This document shows positions 54,031 to 63,336 of a DNA stretch of 64,000 nucleotides, one piece after another. This stretch comes from UBA12567 sp964598425. Lineage in GTDB: Bacteria > Planctomycetota > Phycisphaerae > Phycisphaerales > SM1A02. The stretch is taken from contig CAZRBV010000008.1 of assembly GCA_964598425.1 (NCBI GenBank), positions 1 through 64,000 of the forward strand, written 5' to 3'. Within the stretch, counting starts at the first letter, position 1, and each line of letters opens with the position of its first letter. The notes below the pieces were generated by a model that saw only the letters and a list, made by a program, of their open reading frames with translations, had not been told where the DNA came from and did no database searches. The position numbers and the translations under genes were made by a program.

Positions 54031-55464
54031 GTGCTGTCCTATTTGTTTCGGCCCCTGGGTGCCGCGGCGCTGATCGGCGTCGCCGTTCTCTCGACGGGCT
54101 GCCAAACCTATGAGCCGAGGCCGCTGCGGCCCGAAGACCATCGCCTCGCGTGGCATGCCCGTACGCCTGGCGACGAGCCGGTTCGCGCCTTCGCCGAGCG
54201 ACTCGCGCAGTCGGGTCAGGTGTCCGCCTTTGATCCCTCCGATGGGCTCACGCTCGAAGAAGCCGAAGTTGTCGCGCTCGTCTACAACCCGGCGCTTCGG
54301 CTGCAGCGGCTCCGGGCGGGAGTCGTGGCAGCGAGCGCAGGCGAGGCGGGCCGGTGGAAAGATCCCACCTTTTCATGTGACCTGCTGCGCATCACCGAAA
54401 GCGTGCCATCGCCGTGGGTTCTTACGCCGGGGCTGGCATTGACCATTCCGCTTTCAGGCCGACTTGAAGCGGAGAAGGACCGGGCGGATGCCACGATTCG
54501 GGTGGCCCTCACGGAGATTGCCGAGCAGGAGTGGAAGACGCGGTTCGACCTTCGGTCAGCCTGGCTGCAGTGGTCTGCCGCAAGGCTGCGGGCCGAGCAC
54601 ATCGAGCCACTGCTGGCATCGGTCGAAGCGCTGGTCGTGAGAGCCAGCAAGCTCGGCGCAGCGGGCGAGATTCCTGCAACCGAAGCGGGACTGTTTGCAC
54701 TTGAGCGGGTGCTCCAGCAGAAGGCACTTCGCAAGGCCCGGGACGATGCCAAAGAGTGGCTGCTTCGCGTTCACATGCAGATCGGTCTCTCGCCCGAGGC
54801 GCAAGTCGTATTCGTGCCGACGCTGCAGATCCCCAAGTCAGGCACGCGCGATCTTGATGCGTCCGGGCCGGAGACGTTGACGCTTCGCCGGCTTCGAGAA
54901 GAATACGAAGTGGCCGAGCAGACGTTGCGCATGGAGATCAGCAAGCAGTTTCCTGACCTTGTGATTGGGCCGCTGTACGAGACTGACCAGGGGCAATCGC
55001 GGATCGGCTTCTTTGGCGCTCTGCCGATTCCGGTGCTCAACGCCAATGTGCAGGCCATCGCGGAGGCCCGCGCCGCGCGTGAGTTGGCGCGGGCGTCATA
55101 CGAGACGGCGTACGAGCAGCTTGTCGGCAGTTTCGAAGTCGAGCAGGTGCGGCAGCGATCGCTCTCGGCGGATGTGCGTTTTCTGGAAGACGAGATTGTT
55201 CCGCTCGTTGACAAGCAGCTCGAAACCGCACACCGCATGTTCGAGTTGGGGGAGGGCGGCGCGTTGACCCTGCTTGAGAGTGTGATCAGTGCAGGAGCGA
55301 TTCGAAGTGATCTGGTTGACGCGAGGCTTCAGGCGGCACTCTCGCATGTGGAGTTGGCCCGGCTCACAACGGCGCAGATGCATCCCACCGTGAATGTGGA
55401 TTTTGAAGATGACAGTGACCCAACTTCCGAACCGGAGCTCGGTCTCCAGGAGGTCGTGCCATGA
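54031..55464 (+). CDS. outer-membrane channel lipoprotein of an RND efflux system (CzcC-like)
   Basis: The 477-residue protein has a lipobox LSTGC after the N-terminal hydrophobic segment, and helical TolC-type repeats (YNPALRLQRLR, then a second repeat with QTLRMEISKQFPDLVIGP). It would form the outer-membrane duct of a tripartite metal pump. A GTG start at 54031 gives the signal sequence. The stop overlaps the ATG of the fusion-protein gene (ATGA). Confidence 0.85.
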   Translation: MLSYLFRPLGAAALIGVAVLSTGCQTYEPRPLRPEDHRLAWHARTPGDEPVRAFAERLAQSGQVSAFDPSDGLTLEEAEVVALVYNPALRLQRLRAGVVAASAGEAGRWKDPTFSCDLLRITESVPSPWVLTPGLALTIPLSGRLEAEKDRADATIRVALTEIAEQEWKTRFDLRSAWLQWSAARLRAEHIEPLLASVEALVVRASKLGAAGEIPATEAGLFALERVLQQKALRKARDDAKEWLLRVHMQIGLSPEAQVVFVPTLQIPKSGTRDLDASGPETLTLRRLREEYEVAEQTLRMEISKQFPDLVIGPLYETDQGQSRIGFFGALPIPVLNANVQAIAEARAARELARASYETAYEQLVGSFEVEQVRQRSLSADVRFLEDEIVPLVDKQLETAHRMFELGEGGALTLLESVISAGAIRSDLVDARLQAALSHVELARLTTAQMHPTVNVDFEDDSDPTSEPELGLQEVVP

Positions 55465-56822
55465 TGAAACGAAACCAAATGAAGTCTCCAGTCGTACTGT
55501 GCGTGGTACTGGTCGCAGGGCTCGGCTGCCAGCGCGAGCCAACGGTGCCGCCCGCGAAGCCGGAGTCCGCCTCGCAACCGACGAATCGGATTGACATTCC
55601 TCCCACCGTGCGAAGCAACCTCGGAGTGAGCTTTGCGAAGGCTGAGCGGCGGAACGTTGAGCAGACGATTCGAATACCGGGCGCGTTTGAACTGCTTCCA
55701 GAGGCCCGCCATGAGTATCGGCTGTCACTTCCCGGGACTGTGGCTCTGAAAGTCGAGCAGTATCAGGAAGTCGCTTCGGGTGATCTGCTCTACCGACTGC
55801 GGTCGCCAAAGTGGCCGGAGTTGCAGCATGAGATCATCGAGGCCGAGCAGGAGATCGATTCGTCGCGAGCTCGAATTGAATTGGCGCTGGCGAATCTTCA
55901 GGAGCAGGCGGACCGCGTCTCCATTCTGAACGACCGCCTGGCGGCGCTTTCCGATGCAGGAGTACGAAACGCGTCACTTGAAGCCGAAGCGGCGGCCTTG
56001 CAGGCCGGATTGCCGAGCATGGAATCTGCACTTCGCCAGGCCGAGACGCACCTCTCCAACGCCAATCGTGCGCGTGAGCACGCGCTGCACAGGGCCTCGG
56101 TTGCAACGGGGTTTGAAGAGACCGAACTTGTTGAGATGGTGGAGCACGACGGGGCCTCGATTCCCGCATATCGAACGATCGACTCGATCGAGGTGCGGGC
56201 GACGACGCCAGGCGTTGTCGAGTCGCTTGCGATGACGGACGGCGGGTACGGCGAAGCGCCTTCGCTCGTCCTCTCGACGGTGAAGCCTGAGGGCGTTCGA
56301 TTGCGAGGCATGGCCATGCAGTCGGATCTCCCTCGGATTGGTGAGTCTCCGCTCGGTCAGATTGTCCCTCCGTCTGCGCGGGGAGAGAACGTGGACGCCA
56401 TTGAGAGTGACGTCATCATCGGTCTGGACGCAGACCCGGTGCACCGGACCGTGGCAGTGCTTGCCACGCCACGATCGCACCGTTCATGGATGCGCCCCGG
56501 AGTGTCAGCATTCCTGGAGCTTGTCGATGAGTCCTCGGGCGGGCCAGCGATTGCGATTCCACGGGCTGCCATTGTCAAGGACGGCATGACGCATGTGTTC
56601 TTTCGGCGTGACCCCAGCGATCCGAATCGGGCGATCCGAGTCGAGGCGGACCTGGGTACCGATGACGGCCGCTGGATCGCCATCAACAGCGGGCTCGCCC
56701 TGGGCGACGAGGTTGTGGTGGACGGCGCGTACGAGCTCAATCTCGCCAGCGAGACCGGTGGCATGAATCGGCAGGGTGGTCACTTCCATGCCGACGGCAC
56801 CTGGCACGCCGAAGAACACTGA
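55461..56822 (+). CDS. periplasmic membrane-fusion protein of an RND efflux system (CzcB-like)
   Basis: The 453-residue protein has an N-terminal hydrophobic segment with a cysteine in GLGC that may be lipidated. A biotinyl-lipoyl-like half (SLPGTVALKVEQYQEV) is separated by a long coiled-coil hairpin (about residues 125-215), followed by the beta-barrel part. It links the inner-membrane pump to the channel. The C-terminal GGHFHADGTWHAEEH adds histidines that might bind the metal. It precedes the pump gene by 15 bases. Confidence 0.85.
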   Translation: MMKRNQMKSPVVLCVVLVAGLGCQREPTVPPAKPESASQPTNRIDIPPTVRSNLGVSFAKAERRNVEQTIRIPGAFELLPEARHEYRLSLPGTVALKVEQYQEVASGDLLYRLRSPKWPELQHEIIEAEQEIDSSRARIELALANLQEQADRVSILNDRLAALSDAGVRNASLEAEAAALQAGLPSMESALRQAETHLSNANRAREHALHRASVATGFEETELVEMVEHDGASIPAYRTIDSIEVRATTPGVVESLAMTDGGYGEAPSLVLSTVKPEGVRLRGMAMQSDLPRIGESPLGQIVPPSARGENVDAIESDVIIGLDADPVHRTVAVLATPRSHRSWMRPGVSAFLELVDESSGGPAIAIPRAAIVKDGMTHVFFRRDPSDPNRAIRVEADLGTDDGRWIAINSGLALGDEVVVDGAYELNLASETGGMNRQGGHFHADGTWHAEEH

Positions 56823-56837
56823 TCGGAGACCGGCGGC

Positions 56838-59800
56838 ATGCTCAAGAAGCTCATTCAATTCTCGATCGATCACGCGGCCATGGTGCTGCTGTGCGCTGGC
56901 ATCGTTCTTGGCGCGGCGATCATGCAGCTTCGTGATGCCCCCGTCGACGTTTTTCCCGAACTCAACGCCCCGACCGTTGTGGTCATGTCAGAGGCGCCGG
57001 GGCTTGCGGCCGACGAGGTGGAGCAATTCGTCACATTCCCGATCGAAACAGCGGTCAACGGCGCCTCTGGAGTTCGCCGCGTGCGAACGAGCAGCGCGAT
57101 GGGGCTGTCGATCGCCTGGGTAGAGTTTGACTGGGGAGCCGACATCTACCGAGCGCGGCAGCTCGTCTCGGAGCGGCTTGGGACCGTGCGGGAGGATCTT
57201 CCTCCGGGCACGCACTCTGAACTGACGCCGATTACGAGCATCACCGGCGAGATCATGCTGCTTGCTGTCTCCTCGCCGGATGGCGTGGTGTCGCCGCTTG
57301 AATTGCGGGTCTACGCCGAATTCGATCTGCGGAACAGACTGCTGGCGGTGCCCGGAATCGCGCAGGTCTCAGTCATTGGCGGAGAGCTGCCGGAGTATCA
57401 GGTGCTGGTGGAGCAGGAGCGTCTTCGGCTGCACGATCTCACCATGATGGATGTTGCAGCAGCAGCGGATGCTGCCCACAGCACGCTGAGCGCCGGCTAT
57501 CTCCCCGACGTCGGTGGTTTGGAATTGCCAGTGCGGCAAGTGGGGCGCGTGCGGTCTGTCGAAGATGTTTCGGGAACGGTCATTGCGTGGCACGACGGAG
57601 TTCCGATTACGATCGGCGATGTTGCACACGTACGGCTTGGCGCAGCACCGCAACGTGGCACCGGGGCAGACGGCGGCGTACCCGCCGTTGTGATGACGAT
57701 CCAGAAAGCACCTGGCACCAATACCCTCGCCATCACCGATCGGGTCGACGAGGCGCTCGACGCGATTGAATCGTCGATGCCTGCAGGCGTTCATATCAAC
57801 CGGCAGGTCTTTCGGCAGTCGGATCTGATCGAGCTCTCTGTACGCAATGTTGTCAACGCTCTGAGGGATGCAACAATCATCGTTGCAATCATTCTGATTC
57901 TGTTCCTGGTCAACCTGCGCACAACGTTGATCACGCTGACAGCGCTGCCGATATCAATGGCGGTCGGTCTGTTGGTTCTTGACTGGGTTGGTGAGTCGAT
58001 CAATGTCATGACGCTCGGTGGTCTTGCCATCGCGGTGGGGAGTCTTGTGGACGACGCCATCATCGACGTCGAGAACGTGTTTCGACGGCTTCGGGGGAAT
58101 GCGGCGCTGCCGGAGGACGCTCGGCGCGGAAAACTCAAAGTCATCTTCGACGCCAGCAACGAGATTCGCCCGGCGATGGTCTTCGCGACGATCATCATTG
58201 CGCTTGTGTTTATGCCACTCATGTTTCTTGATGGAATCGAGGGGAGATTCTTCCGCCCGCTTGGCCTCGCATTCATGGTCTCCATTCTGGCTTCGCTGCT
58301 CGTGGCGTTGACCGTCACGCCGGCGATGTGCCGATACCTGCTGCATGCCAATCCCTCGGCTCGAGAGTCGCGTGACGGCGTCCTCGTGCGATGGCTCAAG
58401 AGCATGTATGAGCCGGTGGTGCGGGCTGCGATGCGCCGCTGCGGCGTTGTTCTTACGCTTGCGGGGATTGCCACGATCTTGTCGCTCTGGCTTGCATCCT
58501 CATTCGGGACTTCCTTCTTGCCGGAGTTTCGGGAAGGGACATTTACAGTTGGGCTGTTCACGCCTCCCGGAACCTCTCTGAGGGCGAGTGATCGAATGGC
58601 ATCGGCCGTTGAGCGGCAGCTGCTTGAGGTTGAGGGCGTGCGGAGCGTGACGCGTCGCACTGGCCGCGCCGAGCGTGATGAGCACGCCGAGCCTGTGAGC
58701 AACTCCGAGTTGGAGGTCACGGTCAAGCCCGGCTTCGATGATATTGAAGTGCGTGAAGAGATCACCGGGATTCTTGCGACCATCCCGGGTGTGACGGCGA
58801 ACATTGGCCAGCCGATTCAGCACCGGCTCAGTCACATTCTTTCCGGGACGCCAGCTGCCATAGCGATCAACGTGTATGGCGAAGACTTGGGAGTCCTTCG
58901 CCGTATTGCCAAAGACGTCGAAGCGACCCTCAGGTCTCTTCCTGGCACGCGCGACGTCGCTGCCAATCGAGAGGTTCTGATCGAGTCGATTCCGGTGACA
59001 TATCAGCCTGCGGCACTTGCCGCCTACGGGCTCACGCCGCAATCTGCTGCCGAGCAAGTCCGAGCGGCGGTGTTTGGGGTGACGGTGGACGAAATCAACG
59101 ATGGCTTTCGCAGATACGATCTGGTTGTTCGGCTGACGGAGGACGAGCGGGCAACCGTCGACGATCTGCGGCAACTTGTGCTTCGCGGCCAGGGCGGGGC
59201 GCTCGCTCGCCTTCAGGATGTTTCGGTCATCGGTCCGCAATTGACCTCAAACCTCATTGCCCGTGAAAACACGCGTCGCAAAGCCGTGGTGTCACTCAAC
59301 GTCGCGGACGGATTCAATCTTGGCGACCTGGTGGCCGATGTTCGGGATCGCGTCGATCCCATCGTCAAGAGGTACGGCTACAGCGTGCAGTACGGAGGGC
59401 AATTCGAGGCGCAGCAGTCGGCGAGTCGAACGATTCTACTCTTCGGCGGGGTTGTGCTTCTTGTCATGCTGGGGCTGTTGCAACTGGCGATTGGCTCGGT
59501 GAGGGTTGCCCTGCTTGTCATGGTGAATCTGCCGCTGGCGCTCATAGGTGGAATCGTGGCGATCTTTCTCGCGGAGTCGCCCGGGGTCTTCTCGAACGTC
59601 GCAGCACTGTTTGGAGCTGGGCGGTACGTCGCTCCTGTCGTCTCAATAGCGAGCCTCGTCGGGTTCATTACGCTCTTCGGCATTGCCGTTCGCAACGGCA
59701 TTCTGCTCGTGAATCACTACAGCCATCTGATGAAGCGTGAGGGGGTGCCGCTTCAAGAGGCTATCGTGCAGGGCTCGCTCGAGCGGCTCGTCCCCATTCT

Positions 59801-59993
59801 CATGACTGCGCTCACCGCAGCGCTCGCGCTCGTACCCATCGTGCTCAAGGGGGATCAGTCGGGCAATGAGATTCTCGCGCCCTTGTCGGTCGTCATTCTT
59901 GGCGGCCTGATGAGTTCGACCTTCCTCAATCTCATTGTTGTTCCTGCCGGTTACTCGCTCATACATCGTCGCGTCTCAAACGATCTGCCATGA
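56838..59993 (+). CDS. heavy-metal RND pump subunit (CzcA/CusA-type)
   Basis: The 1051-residue protein has the RND layout: two sets of membrane helices and two large periplasmic loops. VDVFPELNAPTVV occurs near the start and GLAIAVGSLVDDAIIDVENV in TM4, whose charged residues relay protons. That TM4 pattern differs from the copper type (VDAAIVMIEN), so a divalent metal such as zinc, cobalt or nickel is more likely, but the specificity is uncertain. It overlaps the open frame of the next gene by 4 bases. Confidence 0.92.
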   Translation: MLKKLIQFSIDHAAMVLLCAGIVLGAAIMQLRDAPVDVFPELNAPTVVVMSEAPGLAADEVEQFVTFPIETAVNGASGVRRVRTSSAMGLSIAWVEFDWGADIYRARQLVSERLGTVREDLPPGTHSELTPITSITGEIMLLAVSSPDGVVSPLELRVYAEFDLRNRLLAVPGIAQVSVIGGELPEYQVLVEQERLRLHDLTMMDVAAAADAAHSTLSAGYLPDVGGLELPVRQVGRVRSVEDVSGTVIAWHDGVPITIGDVAHVRLGAAPQRGTGADGGVPAVVMTIQKAPGTNTLAITDRVDEALDAIESSMPAGVHINRQVFRQSDLIELSVRNVVNALRDATIIVAIILILFLVNLRTTLITLTALPISMAVGLLVLDWVGESINVMTLGGLAIAVGSLVDDAIIDVENVFRRLRGNAALPEDARRGKLKVIFDASNEIRPAMVFATIIIALVFMPLMFLDGIEGRFFRPLGLAFMVSILASLLVALTVTPAMCRYLLHANPSARESRDGVLVRWLKSMYEPVVRAAMRRCGVVLTLAGIATILSLWLASSFGTSFLPEFREGTFTVGLFTPPGTSLRASDRMASAVERQLLEVEGVRSVTRRTGRAERDEHAEPVSNSELEVTVKPGFDDIEVREEITGILATIPGVTANIGQPIQHRLSHILSGTPAAIAINVYGEDLGVLRRIAKDVEATLRSLPGTRDVAANREVLIESIPVTYQPAALAAYGLTPQSAAEQVRAAVFGVTVDEINDGFRRYDLVVRLTEDERATVDDLRQLVLRGQGGALARLQDVSVIGPQLTSNLIARENTRRKAVVSLNVADGFNLGDLVADVRDRVDPIVKRYGYSVQYGGQFEAQQSASRTILLFGGVVLLVMLGLLQLAIGSVRVALLVMVNLPLALIGGIVAIFLAESPGVFSNVAALFGAGRYVAPVVSIASLVGFITLFGIAVRNGILLVNHYSHLMKREGVPLQEAIVQGSLERLVPILMTALTAALALVPIVLKGDQSGNEILAPLSVVILGGLMSSTFLNLIVVPAGYSLIHRRVSNDLP

Positions 59994-60019
59994 ATCTTTT
60001 TTTGGACCAGGAGTTCCAC

Positions 60020-60520
60020 ATGACCACCACAACACAACGATCCATGCCTGCGGTTGCCCTTGCCGCGTGTCTTCTTGCCGGATGCGGCGAGGCTGACTCG
60101 GGGGGCAGTCACACGCACGCGGATGGCACGACCCACGCCAGCCACGATGAGCCACCGCAGCCATCGGCTGCAGATCATGGCCACGCTCACGACGAAGTGG
60201 ACCTGGAGCCCGTGACGATTGGGGGCATGGGCGTCGAGCTCGCTCAGGGGCACGGCGCGATTGCAGCGGGCCAGGAAGGACACCTTGTCGTCAAGCTTCC
60301 CTACAACGACGGTGGCCAGACAATCGTGCGGGCCTGGATCGGCGGCGATGATCGCACGCTCTCGTATGTCGGCAAGGGCGAGTATGCGCCGTCGCACGAT
60401 GACTACGACATACATGCCATGGCTCCTGATCCACTTCCTGCCGAGGCGATGTGGTGGATCGAGATCGAGAAGCCGGATGGCACCAGGGCAGTTGGGTCGG
60501 CGACGCCGTTGACCCGGTAG
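60020..60520 (+). CDS. exported histidine-rich lipoprotein
   Basis: The 166-residue product has a lipobox LLAGC at about residue 20 and a His-rich mature start (SHTHADGTTHASHDE, DHGHAHDE), then a beta-rich domain. A good ribosome binding site (CAGGAG) fixes the ATG at 60020, though a start at 59990 overlapping the pump gene is possible. As last gene of the efflux operon it may hold metal at the outer or inner membrane surface. It shares only the His tracts with the first gene of the operon. Confidence 0.7.
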   Translation: MTTTTQRSMPAVALAACLLAGCGEADSGGSHTHADGTTHASHDEPPQPSAADHGHAHDEVDLEPVTIGGMGVELAQGHGAIAAGQEGHLVVKLPYNDGGQTIVRAWIGGDDRTLSYVGKGEYAPSHDDYDIHAMAPDPLPAEAMWWIEIEKPDGTRAVGSATPLTR

Positions 60521-60615
60521 GCGGGCGAGGCGCGGCGGGGAATCGCACCGTCCCAGCGGGTGTGGGAGGGCTGCAAACCCTCTACAATGCGGCTCTTCAA
60601 AGGAGCCCGCCACCA

Positions 60616-61761
60616 ATGGCCAAGTATCGGATCGCCTGGATGCCCGGAGACGGCGTTGGAAACGACGTCATGGACGCAACCCGCATCGTGCTCGATGCCA
60701 TGAACTTCGACGCCGAGTACGTCCATGCGGATATCGGCTGGGAGTTCTGGTGCAAGGAAGGCAATCCGTTGCCGGACCGCACGATCGAGATACTGAAGGG
60801 CACCGACGCAGCCCTCTTCGGCGCGATAACGAGTAAGCCTCGTGACGAAGCCCACGAGGAGCTCGCCCCGGCGCTTCAGGACACGGGACTCGTCTACTTC
60901 AGCCCCATCGTGAAACTGCGGCAGATGTTCAATCTGCACACGAATCTCCGTCCGTGCAAGGCATACCCCGGCAACCCGCTCAACTACCGCGGCGATGACG
61001 TCGATCTTGTCGTGTTCCGCGAGAACACCGAGGGCTCGTACGGCGGTGTCGAGTGGTTCCCGCTTCCGGAGAAGATCTACGACGCGCTGTGCGATAACCC
61101 CAAGATGATCAAGTGGAAAGACAAGGGCCTCGAGAACGTCGCACTGTCTACGCGGATCATGTCGAAGCAGGGATGCGAGAGCATCTGCCGCCAGTCGTTC
61201 GAGTACGCCAAACAGTTCGGCCGTAAGTCCGTGACGCTTGTCGAGAAGCCCAACGTGCTGCGCGAAACCGGTGGCCTGATGACCCGCGTCTTCCGCGAGG
61301 TCGCCAAGGAGTACCCCGGCATCGACGCATGGGAAGCCAATATCGACGCGATGTGTATGTGGCTGCTCAAGAGTCCCAATGACTACGACGTGCTGGTCGC
61401 CGAGAACATGTTCGGTGACATCATCAGCGACCTGGCGGCCGGGCTCGTTGGAGGCCTTGGCTTTGCATGTGCTGCGAACATCGGCGATGACTACGCCGTC
61501 TTCGAGCCGACGCACGGAAGTGCCCCGAAGTACGCCGGGAAGGATGTCGTCAACCCGATTGCAATGCTGCTCACGGCGAAGATGATGCTCGACTGGCTCG
61601 GCGAGACCGAAGAAGCCGCCCGGCTTGAGAAGGCCGTTGCCGACTCGATCGCCGACGGCACGATTGCCACATACGACGTCAAGGGTCGCGGCAAGGGCAA
61701 TTCCACGACCGAAGTCGCCCAGGAAATCGCCCGCCGTCTTCAAAGTCCCGTCAGCGCCTGA
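60616..61761 (+). CDS. isocitrate/isopropylmalate dehydrogenase family enzyme
   Basis: The 381-residue protein is a NAD(P)-dependent decarboxylating dehydrogenase. It has the substrate region NLHTNLRPCK with VDLVVFRENTEGSYGGVEW, the metal-binding aspartates in ENMFGDIISDLAAG, and the nucleotide site FEPTHGSAPKYAGKDVVNP. Isocitrate, homoisocitrate or isopropylmalate are possible substrates. The neighbouring dehydratase genes and the aconitase homologue favour isocitrate, by context. Start at 60616; the PrpD gene follows by 13 bases. Confidence 0.88.
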   Translation: MAKYRIAWMPGDGVGNDVMDATRIVLDAMNFDAEYVHADIGWEFWCKEGNPLPDRTIEILKGTDAALFGAITSKPRDEAHEELAPALQDTGLVYFSPIVKLRQMFNLHTNLRPCKAYPGNPLNYRGDDVDLVVFRENTEGSYGGVEWFPLPEKIYDALCDNPKMIKWKDKGLENVALSTRIMSKQGCESICRQSFEYAKQFGRKSVTLVEKPNVLRETGGLMTRVFREVAKEYPGIDAWEANIDAMCMWLLKSPNDYDVLVAENMFGDIISDLAAGLVGGLGFACAANIGDDYAVFEPTHGSAPKYAGKDVVNPIAMLLTAKMMLDWLGETEEAARLEKAVADSIADGTIATYDVKGRGKGNSTTEVAQEIARRLQSPVSA

Positions 61762-61774
61762 GGAGCACACGCCA

Positions 61775-63205
61775 ATGGGTGGTCACGACACCAACAAGCA
61801 GAACACCGACTTCGTTTCCTGGCAACTCGCCCAGTGGGCCGCCAATCTCTCCTATGAGGATCTCAGCCCGGAAGCGGTGCAGTGCGCCAAGCTGTACTTG
61901 TACGACTCCTTCGGCTGCGCTTTGGGCGGCAGCCAGCAGCACGACGTCGAGATATTCCTCGATCATGCCAGGCGTATGGGCGGCGCCGAAACGTGCACGG
62001 TCTTCGGGAGTGGTTTCAAGACCGATCCGGTGATGGCAGCCATGCTCAATGCCCTGTGCATTCGAGCGATGGATTACAACGACATCTACTGGAAGGCCGA
62101 CCCGGCTCACCCGTCGGACATCATTCCGGCAGCCCTCTCGATCTGTGAGATGAACGGCCTCTCAGGCAAGGATCTCATTCTCGGTACCTGCATTGGTCAC
62201 GAGATTGAAATGCGGCTTGCAGAGTTCGGTGATCCGGGTGTCCGCGAGTACGGATGGCATCATGCCACGATCACCTGCATCGCATCGCCCATCGTGGCGG
62301 GCCGCATGCTAGGTCTCTCCGCTGAGCAGATTCAGCAGGCGATCGGCATCAGCGCGAGCCCGAGCATGTGCCTTGGCGCTGTGACGGCCGGCAAACTCAC
62401 GAACATGAAGAACACGGTCGATCCGATGGCAACGCGGAGCGGCGTCGAGGCTGCGCTGCTTGCGGCTGGCGGCTACAGCGGCCCCGAGCACGTAATCGAC
62501 GGCAAAGAGGGACTCGTCCACTGCTTCGAGAAATTCGGTGGTTCGTTCCACCTCAACATGCTCACGGATGACCTGCCGACGTGCCCGAAGTGCCACTGGA
62601 AGATTCTCGACTGCGGCATGAAGTCGTTCCCGATCGAGGCGCTGAGCCATGCACCGCTCACTGCCATGATGAAGATCGTGGCCGCCAATGATCTTGATCC
62701 CGACTCCATCTCCGAGATCAAGGTCGAAGTCATCGCCCGGGCTGCCGACATTCTCGGTGATCCGGCGAAGTATCGCCCGACGAGTAAGGAGACGGCCGAC
62801 CACAGCCTGCCATACTCGCTCGCTGTCGGACTTGTCGACGGCATGGTCACGCCACTGCAATTCAAGCAGGAGCGCATCGACGATCCGGCACTCATCCCCG
62901 TCATGGACAAGATCAAGGTCGTTCCAAACGAGGAGTTTGAGTCGCTCTTCCCGAAGTTCCAGCCCAGCCAGGTGACGATTACGCTCGCGGACGGAACCTC
63001 GTATACGGAACGCGTTGATGTTCCGAAGGGTGACCCGCGTGATCCGATGACCGAGGACGAGATTGCCGTCAAGTTCAACGCGCTCGGGACGAGCGTTGTT
63101 GGCGAAGAAGCGTGCCGAGACTTGCAGGGCCTGATCATGGGTATGGAAGGCGAAGCCTCGCTGGATCGCCTCTTTGATTTGATGACCGCGTGCCAGACCG
63201 CGTAG
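61775..63205 (+). CDS. MmgE/PrpD family dehydratase
   Basis: The 476-residue protein belongs to the MmgE/PrpD family, whose members dehydrate 2-methylcitrate or citrate without an iron-sulfur cluster. Recognisable blocks are YDSFGCALGGSQQHD near the N-terminus, MDYNDIYWKADPAHPSDI, the mid-part WHHATITCI and FPIEALSH. It forms a pair with the dehydrogenase gene. Whether it makes cis-aconitate or 2-methyl-cis-aconitate cannot be read from sequence. If citrate is its substrate, it would work in parallel with the aconitase homologue. Confidence 0.88.
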   Translation: MGGHDTNKQNTDFVSWQLAQWAANLSYEDLSPEAVQCAKLYLYDSFGCALGGSQQHDVEIFLDHARRMGGAETCTVFGSGFKTDPVMAAMLNALCIRAMDYNDIYWKADPAHPSDIIPAALSICEMNGLSGKDLILGTCIGHEIEMRLAEFGDPGVREYGWHHATITCIASPIVAGRMLGLSAEQIQQAIGISASPSMCLGAVTAGKLTNMKNTVDPMATRSGVEAALLAAGGYSGPEHVIDGKEGLVHCFEKFGGSFHLNMLTDDLPTCPKCHWKILDCGMKSFPIEALSHAPLTAMMKIVAANDLDPDSISEIKVEVIARAADILGDPAKYRPTSKETADHSLPYSLAVGLVDGMVTPLQFKQERIDDPALIPVMDKIKVVPNEEFESLFPKFQPSQVTITLADGTSYTERVDVPKGDPRDPMTEDEIAVKFNALGTSVVGEEACRDLQGLIMGMEGEASLDRLFDLMTACQTA

Positions 63206-63336
63206 CCCCGAAAACCAGGCCCTCTTGGTGGGCATTCATCTCGGCGCTTGCTCTCGATTCCAAGTTCTGCGATAGTCGCGGTCGTGGAGGGAGGGGTGTT
63301 CGCGCAGTGTCCTCCACCTTGCAAAGGAGGGGCGGC

